From: Umezawaea sp049997955
Lineage (GTDB): Bacteria; Actinomycetota; Actinomycetes; Mycobacteriales; Pseudonocardiaceae
Assembly: GCA_049997955.1 (NCBI GenBank)
Contig: JAEBDY010000013.1
Span: 1 to 64,000, forward strand
Direction: 5' to 3'
Length of the DNA: 64,000 nt
Part shown: piece after piece, positions 52,288 through 60,988 of the stretch
How positions within the stretch are numbered: the first letter of the stretch is position 1
Layout: each line of letters begins with the position of its first letter
Position numbers and translations under genes: made by a program
Notes under the pieces: generated by a model
Seen by the model: only the letters and a program-made list of their open reading frames with translations
Told to the model about the DNA's origin: nothing
Database searches by the model: none

Positions 52288-53100
52288 GTGGAGAGACCCC
52301 GCTTGGTTGCCTCGGACATCGATGGAACGCTGCTCGCCCTGGAGTACCGGGTGAGCGACCGGACCGCGGCGGTGGTGCGCCGGGTGATCGACTCCGACAC
52401 CCCGTTCGTGTTGGTGACGGGCCGTCCGCCGCGCTGGATCCCCGTCATCGCCGAGCAGGTCGGGACGACCGGCTACGCGGTGTGCGCGAACGGCGCGGCG
52501 CTGTACGACATCGGCGCGGACCGGATCGTGTGGCAGCGCGGGCTCGAACCGGTGCTGCTGAACGACCTGGCGTCGGCGCTGCACGAGGTGATCCCCGGTT
52601 GCTCGCTGGCCGCGGAGCGCGTCGGCACGTCGGCGCGCGACGAGTCGGTGCGGGCGTTCGTGGCGGAGCCGACCTACGACCACCCGTGGGCGGCCAGCGA
52701 CGAGTTCGAGGTCCCGCTCGCGGAGGTGCTCGGGCACCACGCGGTGAAGCTGCTGGCGCGGCACGCGGCGATGACGAGCGGCGAGATGGCGACGGCCGCG
52801 GAAGCCGTGCTGGGCAAGGAGGTCATGGTGACCTTCTCGACCGACGACGGGCTGATCGAGCTGTCGGCGGCGGGCGTCACGAAGGCGACCGGGCTGGCGG
52901 ACGTGGCCGAGCGCGCGGGGATCGGGCGCGCCGACGTGGTGGCGTTCGGGGACATGCCGAACGACGTGCCGATGCTGACGTGGGCGGGCCACGGCGTGGC
53001 GATGGGCAACGCCCATCCGGACGCGCTGGCGGTGGCGGACGAGGTCACCGCGCAGCACACGGACGACGGTGTGGCGCTGGTCCTCGAACGCTGGTTCTAA
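52288..53100 (+). CDS. HAD-superfamily phosphatase (Cof/YidA type)
   Basis: 270 residues from GTG 52288. Catalytic ASDIDGTLL near the N-terminus (Asp10, Asp12), motif II VLVTGRPP, and C-terminal TKATGLADVAERAG...VAFGDMPNDVPML; the large insert cap is type C2B. It would hydrolyse sugar phosphates or other small phosphoesters. Divergent from the LLM gene. Its last bases overlap the end of a small minus-strand gene. Confidence 0.9.
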   Translation: MERPRLVASDIDGTLLALEYRVSDRTAAVVRRVIDSDTPFVLVTGRPPRWIPVIAEQVGTTGYAVCANGAALYDIGADRIVWQRGLEPVLLNDLASALHEVIPGCSLAAERVGTSARDESVRAFVAEPTYDHPWAASDEFEVPLAEVLGHHAVKLLARHAAMTSGEMATAAEAVLGKEVMVTFSTDDGLIELSAAGVTKATGLADVAERAGIGRADVVAFGDMPNDVPMLTWAGHGVAMGNAHPDALAVADEVTAQHTDDGVALVLERWF

Positions 53101-53225
53101 CGGGTGATGCGGACGGACCCGGTGTGGCTCGCCGGGTTCACCGAGGTAGGCGCCACGCCGAGGACCGCGAGCGCGACCAGGCCCAGAGCGGCTACCGCCA
53201 CCCGAGCGGACTTGATGTGCCGCAT
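53097..53225 (-). CDS. Small secreted peptide, 42 residues
   Basis: ATG 53225 is preceded by AGGAGATCACAA, a good ribosome site. The product has basic HIKSAR, a hydrophobic stretch VAVAALGLVALAVLGV and a plausible cleavage after APTSVNPA. That leaves a short Ser/Thr/His/Arg tail (SHTGSVRITR), or else a membrane-held peptide. Codons are GC3-rich like neighbours. The stop overlaps the end of the HAD gene by 4 bp. No family is recognised. It is divergent from the second PIG-L gene. Confidence 0.6.
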   Translation of the reverse strand: MRHIKSARVAVAALGLVALAVLGVAPTSVNPASHTGSVRITR

Positions 53226-53238
53226 TTGTGATCTCCTA

Positions 53239-53273
53239 TCACTCTGACGATGAGTACTACTCCTTTAGAGTGA
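53239..53273. promoter_or_regulatory. Inverted repeat in divergent promoter region
   Basis: TCACTCT and AGAGTGA flank a 21-base spacer between the small-peptide gene and the PIG-L gene. The surrounding sequence is AT-rich for this window. It may be an operator; this is inference. Confidence 0.3.
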
Positions 53274-53420
53274 CATGTCAGACGCGTTCTTGGGAACGGG
53301 CTTATCCCTCCGTAACGACTGATCGTCCTTTGCCGAATCTGAAGGCAACCGATCGTGTGAATCGGGCGTCATCAAGCCGGGCAACTTGGGGCATGTTCAG
53401 TCTTTGGGGGGAACGTTCAC

Positions 53421-55352
53421 ATGGCACACATCAGTCGCAGAACCGTCATGGTCGCGGGGTTCACCGTCGCGACCACGGCGGCCATCGGTGTCGGCACCGG
53501 TTCGGCGAACGCGGCGGCTGGGGCCCGCAGCGTTCCCACGGGCGGCAGCTACCTGCAGATCATCGCCCACACGGACGACGACCTGCTGTTCCTGAACCCG
53601 GACATCCAGCCGTCCATCCAGTCCGGACGTCCGGTTCGGACGATCGTCCTGGGCGCCGACGAGTACAACGGCGTCGAGGGCCAGATGACCCGCGAGGAGT
53701 TGGCCGCCAGCGTCCAGGAAGGGTCGCGCAGCGCCTGGGCGGTGCTCGCGAACAAGCCGAACAACTGGACCCGCGGCACCATGTCCGTCGCGGGCAAGAC
53801 CGTCGAGATCGACACCCTGATCGGCGCGCCGCAGATCCAGCTGATCTACCTGAGCCTGCCGGACGGGGGCGACGACCTGCACCTGGACGCGCTGACCAAC
53901 CTGTGGAACAGCACCGGCTACTCGACCAGCACGATCCGGCCGACCGGCAGCGCGGTCCCCGTCCAGACCTACAACCAGGCCGCGCTCGACGCCGTGCTGC
54001 TCGGGCTGCTCCAGCAGTTCCAGCCGACCACGATCCGCGCGCAGGACCCGCACCCGGACGACGTCCGCTTCAACACCCTGCCGGACCACTGGGACCACGT
54101 CGCCGCGGCCAAGTTCGCGCAGAAGGCCGTGAAGGCCTACGAAGGCCCGACCGACAGGCCGTTCGCGCTGTTCGCCCGCTACCGCTGCTACAACACCCAG
54201 GCCGCGCCCGCGAACGTGCCGGACGCCCTGCTCGCCCCGAAGACCGCGGGCTACCAGGCGTACGCCGCGTACGACCCGCTGACCGGCGGCACGTTCGACA
54301 CGAACCTGGCCCGCAACTACCAGCGCTGGCCGGTGGTGGCCCCGTGGGCGGCCATCGACAGCACCGGCGTGCTGCACGCGTTCGTCGTCGCGGGCGACTC
54401 GCTGATGATGTGGAAGCAGCCGAACGGCGGCGCCTGGGTCGGCCCGACGAACCTCAAGGCGGGCTCGTTCGCGCCGGGTGTCGCGGTCGCGCTGCGCGGT
54501 GACGGAAAACTGCAGATCGCCGTGCTGGACCTGGATTCCGGCTCGGTGCTGACCACCAAGCAGACCGCTGCGGGCGGCGGGTTCGCGGCGACGTGGACCA
54601 ACGTCGGCAACCCCAACGGCGCGACGCCCGCGTACGGCACGCCCGCGCTCGGCGTGAACTCCGACGGCGGCATCGAGATGTACGTCGTCAACAAGGCGGG
54701 CACGCTCAGCAACGCCTTCGAGGAAGGCGCCGGGTTCAGCACCTGGTACACGGTGGCCGGTGGCAACCTGAAGGCCATGACGCCGCCGGTGACGATCACC
54801 GCGCCCAGCGGCAAGCTGCACGTGTTCGCCGACGGCAACGGCAAAACGCTGCACTGGTACCAGAACCCCGGCGCGGCGACGGTCTTCCAGGCGTTGACGA
54901 ACACGGCCGAAAGCACGTTCGGCCCCGGCGTGGCGGTGGAGGCGTCCAACAAGGTCCGCATCGTCAGCCGCGAGCACGTCGACGGCGCGATCGGGACCTT
55001 GGCGGAGAAGACGGCCAACGGCGCGTGGGCGACAGCGCTCACCCACATCGGCGGTCAAGGCGGCGTGGGCCCGGTGGCGGCGGTGAAGTCCGGCGGCGCG
55101 ACCCCGCGAATCCTCGCGTTCAGCCGCAACAACGGTTACGGCGTCAGCGTTTCCCGACAATCCGCGGGCGGCACCTTCGGAGCGTGGACGGACCTCGGCG
55201 GGTACTGCGAGGTCGGCCCGGCCGCAGTGCGAGACGCGATGGGACTGGTACGGGTCCTGATCGTGGGCGGCGACGCGAAGCTGTACGAACTGGTCCAGAC
55301 GACCGCAGGCCCGGACAGCCCGTTCGGAACCTGGCAGCAGGCCGGGAACTAG
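53421..55352 (+). CDS. PIG-L-family deacetylase, Tat-exported, with propeller-like C-terminal domain
   Basis: 643 residues. Twin-arginine signal SRRTVMVAGFTVA, cleavage near ANA (residue 31). Deacetylase domain residues 45-310: IIAHTDDDLLFLNPD (His50, Asp52, Asp53) and LPDHWDHVAAAKF for the second metal site. Residues 320-640 form about six repeats with paired W/G and GVAV/VFADG strands, a lectin-like beta-propeller. Paralogous to the lipoprotein at 48989 but soluble after cleavage. Probably deacetylates an extracellular amino sugar polymer; the substrate is not evident. A strong terminator follows. Confidence 0.87.
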   Translation: MAHISRRTVMVAGFTVATTAAIGVGTGSANAAAGARSVPTGGSYLQIIAHTDDDLLFLNPDIQPSIQSGRPVRTIVLGADEYNGVEGQMTREELAASVQEGSRSAWAVLANKPNNWTRGTMSVAGKTVEIDTLIGAPQIQLIYLSLPDGGDDLHLDALTNLWNSTGYSTSTIRPTGSAVPVQTYNQAALDAVLLGLLQQFQPTTIRAQDPHPDDVRFNTLPDHWDHVAAAKFAQKAVKAYEGPTDRPFALFARYRCYNTQAAPANVPDALLAPKTAGYQAYAAYDPLTGGTFDTNLARNYQRWPVVAPWAAIDSTGVLHAFVVAGDSLMMWKQPNGGAWVGPTNLKAGSFAPGVAVALRGDGKLQIAVLDLDSGSVLTTKQTAAGGGFAATWTNVGNPNGATPAYGTPALGVNSDGGIEMYVVNKAGTLSNAFEEGAGFSTWYTVAGGNLKAMTPPVTITAPSGKLHVFADGNGKTLHWYQNPGAATVFQALTNTAESTFGPGVAVEASNKVRIVSREHVDGAIGTLAEKTANGAWATALTHIGGQGGVGPVAAVKSGGATPRILAFSRNNGYGVSVSRQSAGGTFGAWTDLGGYCEVGPAAVRDAMGLVRVLIVGGDAKLYELVQTTAGPDSPFGTWQQAGN

Positions 55353-55365
55353 CACGCTGAACCAG

Positions 55366-55396
55366 GAAGGCCCCGCCGGTGTCCGGCGGGGCCTTC
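55366..55396 (+). terminator. Terminator after second PIG-L gene
   Basis: GAAGGCCCCGCCGG and its complement form a 14-bp stem with a three-base loop, 14 bases after the stop and followed by a T-rich stretch. Confidence 0.88.
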
Positions 55397-55651
55397 GTGG
55401 TTTTGGCGGGGTGGTGTTTGAGGCATGGCTGATTTGGGAGCACAGCGCAGATTCCGGAACTGCTCGGGCATACCTGACCCTGCTGCCAGCCTGACGCGGG
55501 ACACATCTGAGCCCACCGGGCCCACCCCAAACCCAGCCCCCAACGCAACCCGACCCCACCGGGCCCCGCCCCAGACTCAACCCCGAACCCAAGCCAACCC
55601 CACCGCGTTCGAACCCACTCCCCGGCCTCACCCCGATCCTGAGCGCACTTC

Positions 55652-55709
55652 ATGGCCCTTCCGCTTTTGTCAAGGCATCTTTCCCGCCTTGACAAAGCGG
55701 AAGGGCCAT
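55652..55709. repeat. Palindromic repeat family, copy B (inverted)
   Basis: Same core as copy A on the opposite strand (loop ATCTTTCCC). The outer stem is ATGGCCCTTCCGCTT paired with AAGCGGAAGGGCCAT, and one unpaired T in the left arm breaks an otherwise perfect 24-bp stem. Confidence 0.88.
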
Positions 55710-55908
55710 CGAGACAATCCGCGATCGGGGTGAGACCGGAGCACCCCCGGACGGACCCACGGACACCCACAAACAGGCGTCCCCCAGCCGTGAGGACCCC
55801 CCGATTCACACCCTACGACGAGGGTCCGACAGTTCCGAAGGAACGTCCATGACCTGCAGAGATGACAAGGAAACACAACCCTCCACCCCGCTCGCGCAAT
55901 TTTTTCTA

Positions 55909-55963
55909 CGTCTCCGTTTCTTTGTCAAGGCGGGAAAGATGCCTTGACAAAGAAACAGAGGCG
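55909..55963. repeat. Palindromic repeat family, copy C
   Basis: Same core arms and loop GGGAAAGAT as copy A. The outer stem differs again: CGTCTCCGTTTCTTT pairs with AAAGAAACAGAGGCG, with two non-Watson-Crick positions. It is followed by TGAAGGCGCTTCGGATCGGGG, shared with A and B. Confidence 0.88.
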
Positions 55964-56184
55964 TGAAGGCGCTTCGGATCGGGGCGGAGGGGAAGTGCAG
56001 GCTTGCTCAGCAGGGTGGGCAATCGACCAGGGAACGTCGGGCTTGGTCGGTGGGCGAGCAGTCAGCCAGAGAAGTGCGGGCAATCAGCAAGGGAACGCCG
56101 GGCTTGCTCAGCAGGTAGGCCAGTCAGCCAGAGAAGGCCGGGGTGCTGGGGTGCCCGTGGGAGTTCACAGGTCTGTTGCATGAC

Positions 56185-56213
56185 AACGGCCCCGCCAGTT
56201 TGGCGGGGCCGTT
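56185..56213 (-). terminator. Terminator after the LuxC/LuxE operon
   Basis: AACGGCCCCGCCA and its complement form a 13-bp stem with a GTT loop, just 3' of the flippase-like gene on the minus strand. Confidence 0.85.
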
Positions 56214-56229
56214 GGGCGTTCAGAGGTTG

Positions 56230-57276
56230 TCAGTCCGTGGCGGGTGTGGTTGGGGCTACTCCTCGTTTGCCCTGGAGCCACACGAAGCCCGCTGCGATGC
56301 CTGCGGAGCTGAGGTCGGCGATCGTGAACATCAAGCGGGACACCAGGGCGAGTGCGAAGGCCTGGCCGGAGGGCATCACCGTGACGAGTGCGGCCACGAT
56401 GACCGCCTCACGGGCGCCCAGGCCTGATGGGAGGAAGAACGCCATGAGGCCCGCTGTCATGGAGATGCCCATTGCGCCCGCGCAGAGGATCAGGGTGTCG
56501 AAGCCCGGTGCGCCCACGGAGGCGGAGAGCAGCCACAGGTGGACGCCGAACATCACGTAGATCGCCACCGCGAGCAGGACGCCCTTGAAGATCGCCATGC
56601 CGTTGAGGCGGTGCGGGAGGGGCGCCTTGCGGAGGAGCTTGAGGACCGTCGACACGAGCCAGGTGAGCGGTACCGGGTGCAGGAACACCAAGCCCACCAC
56701 CAGCAGTGCGAACAGCCACAGCAGTTCCGGGTTGTCGCCCTTCAGGATGATCGGCAGCGCCAGCAGGCCGGTGATCATCGAGGCGACCACGCCCAAACCG
56801 GTCGCGATCAGGCCCGCGGTGAAGCTGCGGGCGCGGCTGACGCCCGCTTCCTTCGCGAGTTCCATCGACAGCAGCACCGCCCAGACCGCGCCGGGGATGT
56901 ACTTGCCGAGCTGGCCGACCAGGTAGAACTTCGACGCCTGCGAGACGCGCACCGGTGCGCCCAGGTCGGACAGCACGACCTTCCACACGACCGGGCCCAG
57001 CCAGACGCCCACGTACACCGCTGCCAGCGACAGGACGACGGACTGCCATGGCAGCGAGAGGAACGTCGTCGACACCGCGTTCCACTGCTTCACCACCTGG
57101 TAGGTGGCACCGGCGAGCACCAGCAGGACGAGAACTCGCTTCGCCCAGGCGACGGCGGTCGCCTTCCGGCTGGGCGCTGCGGCGACTTCGGCGGCCACTG
57201 GATCCGTGGCGGCGAGGTCGTCCTGGACCTTCATCGGGTCTCCGGTGATGTCGGTGGGCGAAGTGGGCTCGGCCAT
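56230..57276 (-). CDS. LPG-synthase-TM/UPF0104-family flippase-like membrane protein
   Basis: 348 residues with about eight transmembrane helices. Family features include LPWQSVVLSLAAVYVGVWLGPVVWKVVL, the YLVGQLGKYIPGAVWAVLLSMELAKEAGV motif and the late AFFLPSGLGAREAVIVAAL. This is the membrane half of MprF-like proteins, which translocates lipids or lipid-linked molecules. It starts 3 bp after the LuxC stop and is the last gene of the operon, suggesting it moves the pathway's acylated product across the membrane. Confidence 0.82.
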   Translation of the reverse strand: MAEPTSPTDITGDPMKVQDDLAATDPVAAEVAAAPSRKATAVAWAKRVLVLLVLAGATYQVVKQWNAVSTTFLSLPWQSVVLSLAAVYVGVWLGPVVWKVVLSDLGAPVRVSQASKFYLVGQLGKYIPGAVWAVLLSMELAKEAGVSRARSFTAGLIATGLGVVASMITGLLALPIILKGDNPELLWLFALLVVGLVFLHPVPLTWLVSTVLKLLRKAPLPHRLNGMAIFKGVLLAVAIYVMFGVHLWLLSASVGAPGFDTLILCAGAMGISMTAGLMAFFLPSGLGAREAVIVAALVTVMPSGQAFALALVSRLMFTIADLSSAGIAAGFVWLQGKRGVAPTTPATD

Positions 57277-57279
57277 GGA

Positions 57280-58512
57280 TCAGCCGGTCACCGTGGTGAG
57301 GCGGCTGAACTCGGACAGCAGATCGTAGCCGTCCCAGACCGCCGCGAAGCTGAGAGCAGATCCGAACGGGACGATCCTGTCAATACCCCGGCCCGCGAGG
57401 GCGTGGGCGAACTCGACCAGTTCGTCGCGCTGGAAACCGAAGTGGCTGAACGTCTGGTCCTTGCGCTCGGCGATGCGCACGAACTCGTCCAACCCGGACA
57501 GGGTGGCCTGCGGGAAGGTGCCGACGCCGAGCCATTCGCGCGGCACGTCGGACGGGTGCGCGAGTTCGAGCGTGGCGACGGCGTTGCTGGCGAAGCTGAT
57601 CGAGGTCGCGTGGCCCTCGGCGGCGACGCCGTACGCGGACACGCGCTTCTGCACGGCCATCGCGGGCTCGACCACGAAGTGCTTGCTCTCGACGACTTCC
57701 GCGAGCAGCGCCAGGAATTCGGACCGGCCGGTCCGCGCGCCTTCCTCGTCGCCGACCCAGAACAGGGTGCGGGGCGAGGAGCAGGCGGCCTGGTCGAACC
57801 AGTACGAGTCGTTGTAGAAGCCGACGGCGGCGTCGCGACGCTGCTCGGGAGTGGCCTTCGTCCAGCCGTCCACGGAGATCGCGGCGAACGACGCGCGGTC
57901 CGGGAACGTCAGGTCGCGGGCGTGCGGTGCGATCGGGCTCTTGCGGATCTCGGCGACCGACCGGTCACCGCCCCAGATGACGCGCAGGTCGCACGCGGCC
58001 GACAGCGCGGACGTCACGGCCTCGTCGCGCCCGTAGGTGACCATGCGCTGGGTCTGCGCGACGATCGGGTCCGCTTCGGCGAGCGCCTCGTTGAGGCAGG
58101 CGATCACGGTCTCGGCAGCACCCGCGGACCGCGCGGAGATCCGCACCACGTTGGGGTTCCCGGCGAGCGCCGACAGCGCCCACGAGTACACGAAGATGGT
58201 GTCCACGTTGGCGGGCGGCACGTGGAACACGAGGCCGCGCGGGAACCTCAGCTCGTCGCCGGAGGTCTCCAGGCCGGCAAGCGCCTTGGTGATCTCGCCG
58301 CGGCGCAGGAAGAAGCCGAGCGACGCCAGCTCCGGGAAGCGGCGGGCGGTGGCGGGGGCGAGGAGCTTGCGGGCGAACTTCACGATGAAGTCCACGATGC
58401 GCGGGTCGCCGACCTTGAGCCGTCCGCCTTCGGGTTCGGCGGACAGCGAGGCGAGGAGGTCGGTGACCTCGACGTCCGGTCCCGCCGGGAACCGCTGCTG
58501 GATGGGGCTCAC
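57280..58512 (-). CDS. LuxC-like acyl-CoA/acyl-protein reductase
   Basis: 410 residues, aldehyde-dehydrogenase-like fold of the LuxC family. The cofactor-binding half includes FHVPPANVDTIFVYSWALSALAGNPNVVRIS. The catalytic cysteine is Cys244 in FDQAACSSPRTLFW, then QRKVSAYG-like segments to FGSALSFAAVWDGYDLL. LuxC reduces activated fatty acyl groups to aldehydes with NADPH. It overlaps the LuxE-like gene (ATGA), so the two are made together as partners. There is no LuxA/B or LuxD, so light emission is not indicated. Confidence 0.85.
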   Translation of the reverse strand: MSPIQQRFPAGPDVEVTDLLASLSAEPEGGRLKVGDPRIVDFIVKFARKLLAPATARRFPELASLGFFLRRGEITKALAGLETSGDELRFPRGLVFHVPPANVDTIFVYSWALSALAGNPNVVRISARSAGAAETVIACLNEALAEADPIVAQTQRMVTYGRDEAVTSALSAACDLRVIWGGDRSVAEIRKSPIAPHARDLTFPDRASFAAISVDGWTKATPEQRRDAAVGFYNDSYWFDQAACSSPRTLFWVGDEEGARTGRSEFLALLAEVVESKHFVVEPAMAVQKRVSAYGVAAEGHATSISFASNAVATLELAHPSDVPREWLGVGTFPQATLSGLDEFVRIAERKDQTFSHFGFQRDELVEFAHALAGRGIDRIVPFGSALSFAAVWDGYDLLSEFSRLTTVTG

Positions 58513-59579
58513 GCCGCCGTACCTCCACTAAAGGTGTCCGAGCATCCACGGGCCTCGGCGCGGGGAAGCCTGCCCAGCACCGAGAAGCGCTTGCCGGGCC
58601 AGTCGCCGTCGTCGATCCCGTGCACCACACCGAGGTCCTCGGTGAGCAGCACGTGGCCGGGGTAGGACCGCGGCACGGTGCTGACCACTTCAATGACGCC
58701 CGGCACGCCGACAGGTTGCTCGGCCCACGTCTCGGGATCGCGGATCACGACGTCCGCGAAGTCCGGGCAGTACAGCGAGTTGCCGGACGGGCCTTCGAGG
58801 AACACGGTGCCGAGCTGCTCGACCATGCCGTAGTAGTTGTGGATCCGGGTCAGCCCGGTGTCCGCGGCGAACGCGCGCCGGAACTCGGCGTTGTCGACGG
58901 CCTTGTCGATCAGCTTCTTCCAGCCACCGGAGTGGATGAGGATGCCGTTCGACAGGTCGAGCTTGTGCTCGCGGGCGACCTCGTAGAGGTACTGCCACAC
59001 CATGAACGTGAAGCCGAAGATCAGGAACGGCTCGGAGCCGTGCTTCGCGAGGAAGCCCTTGATGGCCTCGACGTCCGGCTGGTCGTTCTCGTCGAGCGCG
59101 TACACGTGCTGGCGGCCGAAGTTCGCCATGCCGAGCACGCCCGCGCCGCGAGCGGAGAACGAGCGGCGGTTCTTGATGATGCCGATGGTGTCGACCATCA
59201 GCATCGGCAGGCGCTTCTCGCCGAGCACGGCCTGGAGCGTGCGGCCGAGGTAGCGCGGCTGGTCACCGGCGGCCTGCTTGTCCAGGTAGATGCGGGAGAC
59301 CTCGGCGCCGGTCGTGCCGGACGACGTGAGGACCTTGAACACCTCGTCGTCCGGAACGGACTTGAGCACGTGGTGCTTGAACATCCGCACCGGCAGCCAC
59401 GGCACTTCCTCGACCGTGCCGAACGACGCGCCGCGGGCGAACCCCAGGGACCCCAGGACGCGGTCGTACGGCTCGCAGGTGGCGCGGTGGTGCTCGGTGA
59501 GCTCGGTCAGCGCGGGCAGCAGTGCCGCCTCGCGCTCGGCCTGGGCCAGTCCGAAGACACCGTCAACAGTGGCTGTCAT
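58509..59579 (-). CDS. LuxE-like acyl-protein synthetase
   Basis: 356 residues from ATG 59579, overlapping the AMP-ligase stop (ATGA). An ANL-like family with KVLTSSGTTGAEVSRIYLD, LPMLMVDTI, LIHSGGWKKL and HNYYGMVEQLGTVF. LuxE activates a fatty acid with ATP and hands it to LuxC for reduction. In envelope glycan clusters of other bacteria, LuxE-like proteins occur without luciferases. Here it sits between a second AMP-ligase and LuxC. Confidence 0.85.
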   Translation of the reverse strand: MTATVDGVFGLAQAEREAALLPALTELTEHHRATCEPYDRVLGSLGFARGASFGTVEEVPWLPVRMFKHHVLKSVPDDEVFKVLTSSGTTGAEVSRIYLDKQAAGDQPRYLGRTLQAVLGEKRLPMLMVDTIGIIKNRRSFSARGAGVLGMANFGRQHVYALDENDQPDVEAIKGFLAKHGSEPFLIFGFTFMVWQYLYEVAREHKLDLSNGILIHSGGWKKLIDKAVDNAEFRRAFAADTGLTRIHNYYGMVEQLGTVFLEGPSGNSLYCPDFADVVIRDPETWAEQPVGVPGVIEVVSTVPRSYPGHVLLTEDLGVVHGIDDGDWPGKRFSVLGRLPRAEARGCSDTFSGGTAA

Positions 59580-60988
59580 GCCCGTCCCTCCAGGGAGCGG
59601 TAGTCGATCTTGCCGCTGGGGAGCAGCGGCAGGGCGTCGACGTCCCGCACGTCGAATCCGGACACGTGCAGGTGCAGCTTCTCCGCGAGCGTGCGGGCGG
59701 CTGCCTTGCGCGTGTCGGCGGCGCAGTCCTCGATCCAGACGACCACCTTGTCGCCCGCGGGCACCGCGGCCGCCGCTCCCAGGTCCAACCCCGAACCGCG
59801 CAGCAGTTGTTCCAGGTCGTCCAGGTTGACCCTGTTCCCGAAGACCTTGCCGATCCGCTTGAGCCTGCCGGTGATGTGCAGGTAGCCGTCCGCGTCGAGC
59901 CTGCCGAGGTCGCCGGTCTCCAGCAGCCCGTGCCGCGAGTCGCCCTCGGCCAGTTCGGCCTCGCTCTCCGCGTAGCCCATCATCACGTTCGGGCCGCGGT
60001 AGAGGACTTCGCCGACGACGTCCGGCGCGGTGGTCTCGGTGCCGTCGTCGGCGCGGATCACGAACTCGCCGCCGGGCAGCGCCGGTCCGGCCGAGCCGAC
60101 CTTGTCCGCGAGCTTCGCCGAGGGCACGGTCGACATCCGCGGTCCGGCCTCGGTCTGGCCGTACATCACGAACATCCGGCCGCCGACCGCGAGCATCTTG
60201 TCGTTGAACAGCACCACCAGGTCGTCGCGCAGCTTGCCGCCCGCCTGCGTGATGGTCCGCAGGCTGGGGTACTTCGCCGGGTCGAACTTGAGGCGCTTCA
60301 GCATCTCGTAGTGGTACGGGACGCCCGCCAACGAGGTGATCTTGTAGTCCTCGACTGCCGTCCAGAACTGCCTGCCCATCACACCGGTGCCCTCGACCAC
60401 GACGGTCGCGCCACGCACGAGGTGGCTGTTGAGCACGGACATGCCGTAGCTGTAGTGCAGCGGCAGGCTGGTCGGCGCGACCTCGGCCGCGTCGATGCCC
60501 AGCACGTCCGCGATGGCCTCGGCGTTCGCCAGGACGGCGGCGCGGGAGAGCCGGACGAACTTGGGGTTGCCGGTCGACCCGCTGGTCGGCAGCAGCACGG
60601 CCAGGTCCGGGTGCGGGGTCACGCCGTCGGCGGACGTGCGCACCCAGGCCGGACCGCCGACGACGCCGTCGCGGTACCCGTCGGGCGCGTCGCCGTCGGC
60701 GCCCAGCACGGCGGCGGGCCGGAACCGGCCCACCAGCTCCAGCAGCACCTCGCGGTCCTGGCCCGCGTCGAGCAGCGCCACGGCGCGGTGCGACTCGAAC
60801 GCGGCCAGGTAGCGCAGCACGCTCGCCAGGTCCACGTCCGTGCGGGCGAACAGCACGCCGGGCGGCACGTCGGCCAGGTCGGCGGCCACGGCCCCGACCC
60901 TCGTGCGCAGCTCGGAGGCGTCGAGCACCTCGCCGCTGACCGCGTCGACCAGTCGGCCACCGCCGTCGAGCAGACCGCGGGCCGTCAC
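59576..60988 (-). CDS. AMP-dependent acyl ligase (ANL superfamily)
   Basis: 470 residues. LLPTSGSTGNPKFVRLSR (P-loop), MYGQTEAGPRM, YLHITGRLKRIGKVFGNRVNLDDLE and the C-terminal lysine of LPSGKIDYRSL are complete, so it should be active. The N-terminal part is shortened relative to CoA ligases (about 500-600 residues), as in ligases that load stand-alone carrier proteins. It overlaps both neighbours by 4 bp. It probably charges the acyl carrier protein of this operon. Confidence 0.87.
   Translation of the reverse strand: MTARGLLDGGGRLVDAVSGEVLDASELRTRVGAVAADLADVPPGVLFARTDVDLASVLRYLAAFESHRAVALLDAGQDREVLLELVGRFRPAAVLGADGDAPDGYRDGVVGGPAWVRTSADGVTPHPDLAVLLPTSGSTGNPKFVRLSRAAVLANAEAIADVLGIDAAEVAPTSLPLHYSYGMSVLNSHLVRGATVVVEGTGVMGRQFWTAVEDYKITSLAGVPYHYEMLKRLKFDPAKYPSLRTITQAGGKLRDDLVVLFNDKMLAVGGRMFVMYGQTEAGPRMSTVPSAKLADKVGSAGPALPGGEFVIRADDGTETTAPDVVGEVLYRGPNVMMGYAESEAELAEGDSRHGLLETGDLGRLDADGYLHITGRLKRIGKVFGNRVNLDDLEQLLRGSGLDLGAAAAVPAGDKVVVWIEDCAADTRKAAARTLAEKLHLHVSGFDVRDVDALPLLPSGKIDYRSLEGRA

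Larger units (their letters stand above)
55353..56229. other. 877-bp gene-free interval rich in repeats
   Basis: It contains a terminator (55366-55396), palindromic repeat copies B (55652-55709, inverted) and C (55909-55963), then degenerate direct repeats at about 55998-56150 (variants of GGGCTTGCTCAGCAGG and CAGTCAGCCAGAGAAG). A second terminator lies at 56185-56213. No frame has coding character. Confidence 0.7.

Noticed and set aside
51304..58512. Bioluminescence operon (luciferase-like monooxygenase plus LuxC and LuxE)
   Set aside because: The LLM protein looks F420-dependent, lies on the far side of several unrelated genes, and LuxA/LuxB/LuxD are absent.
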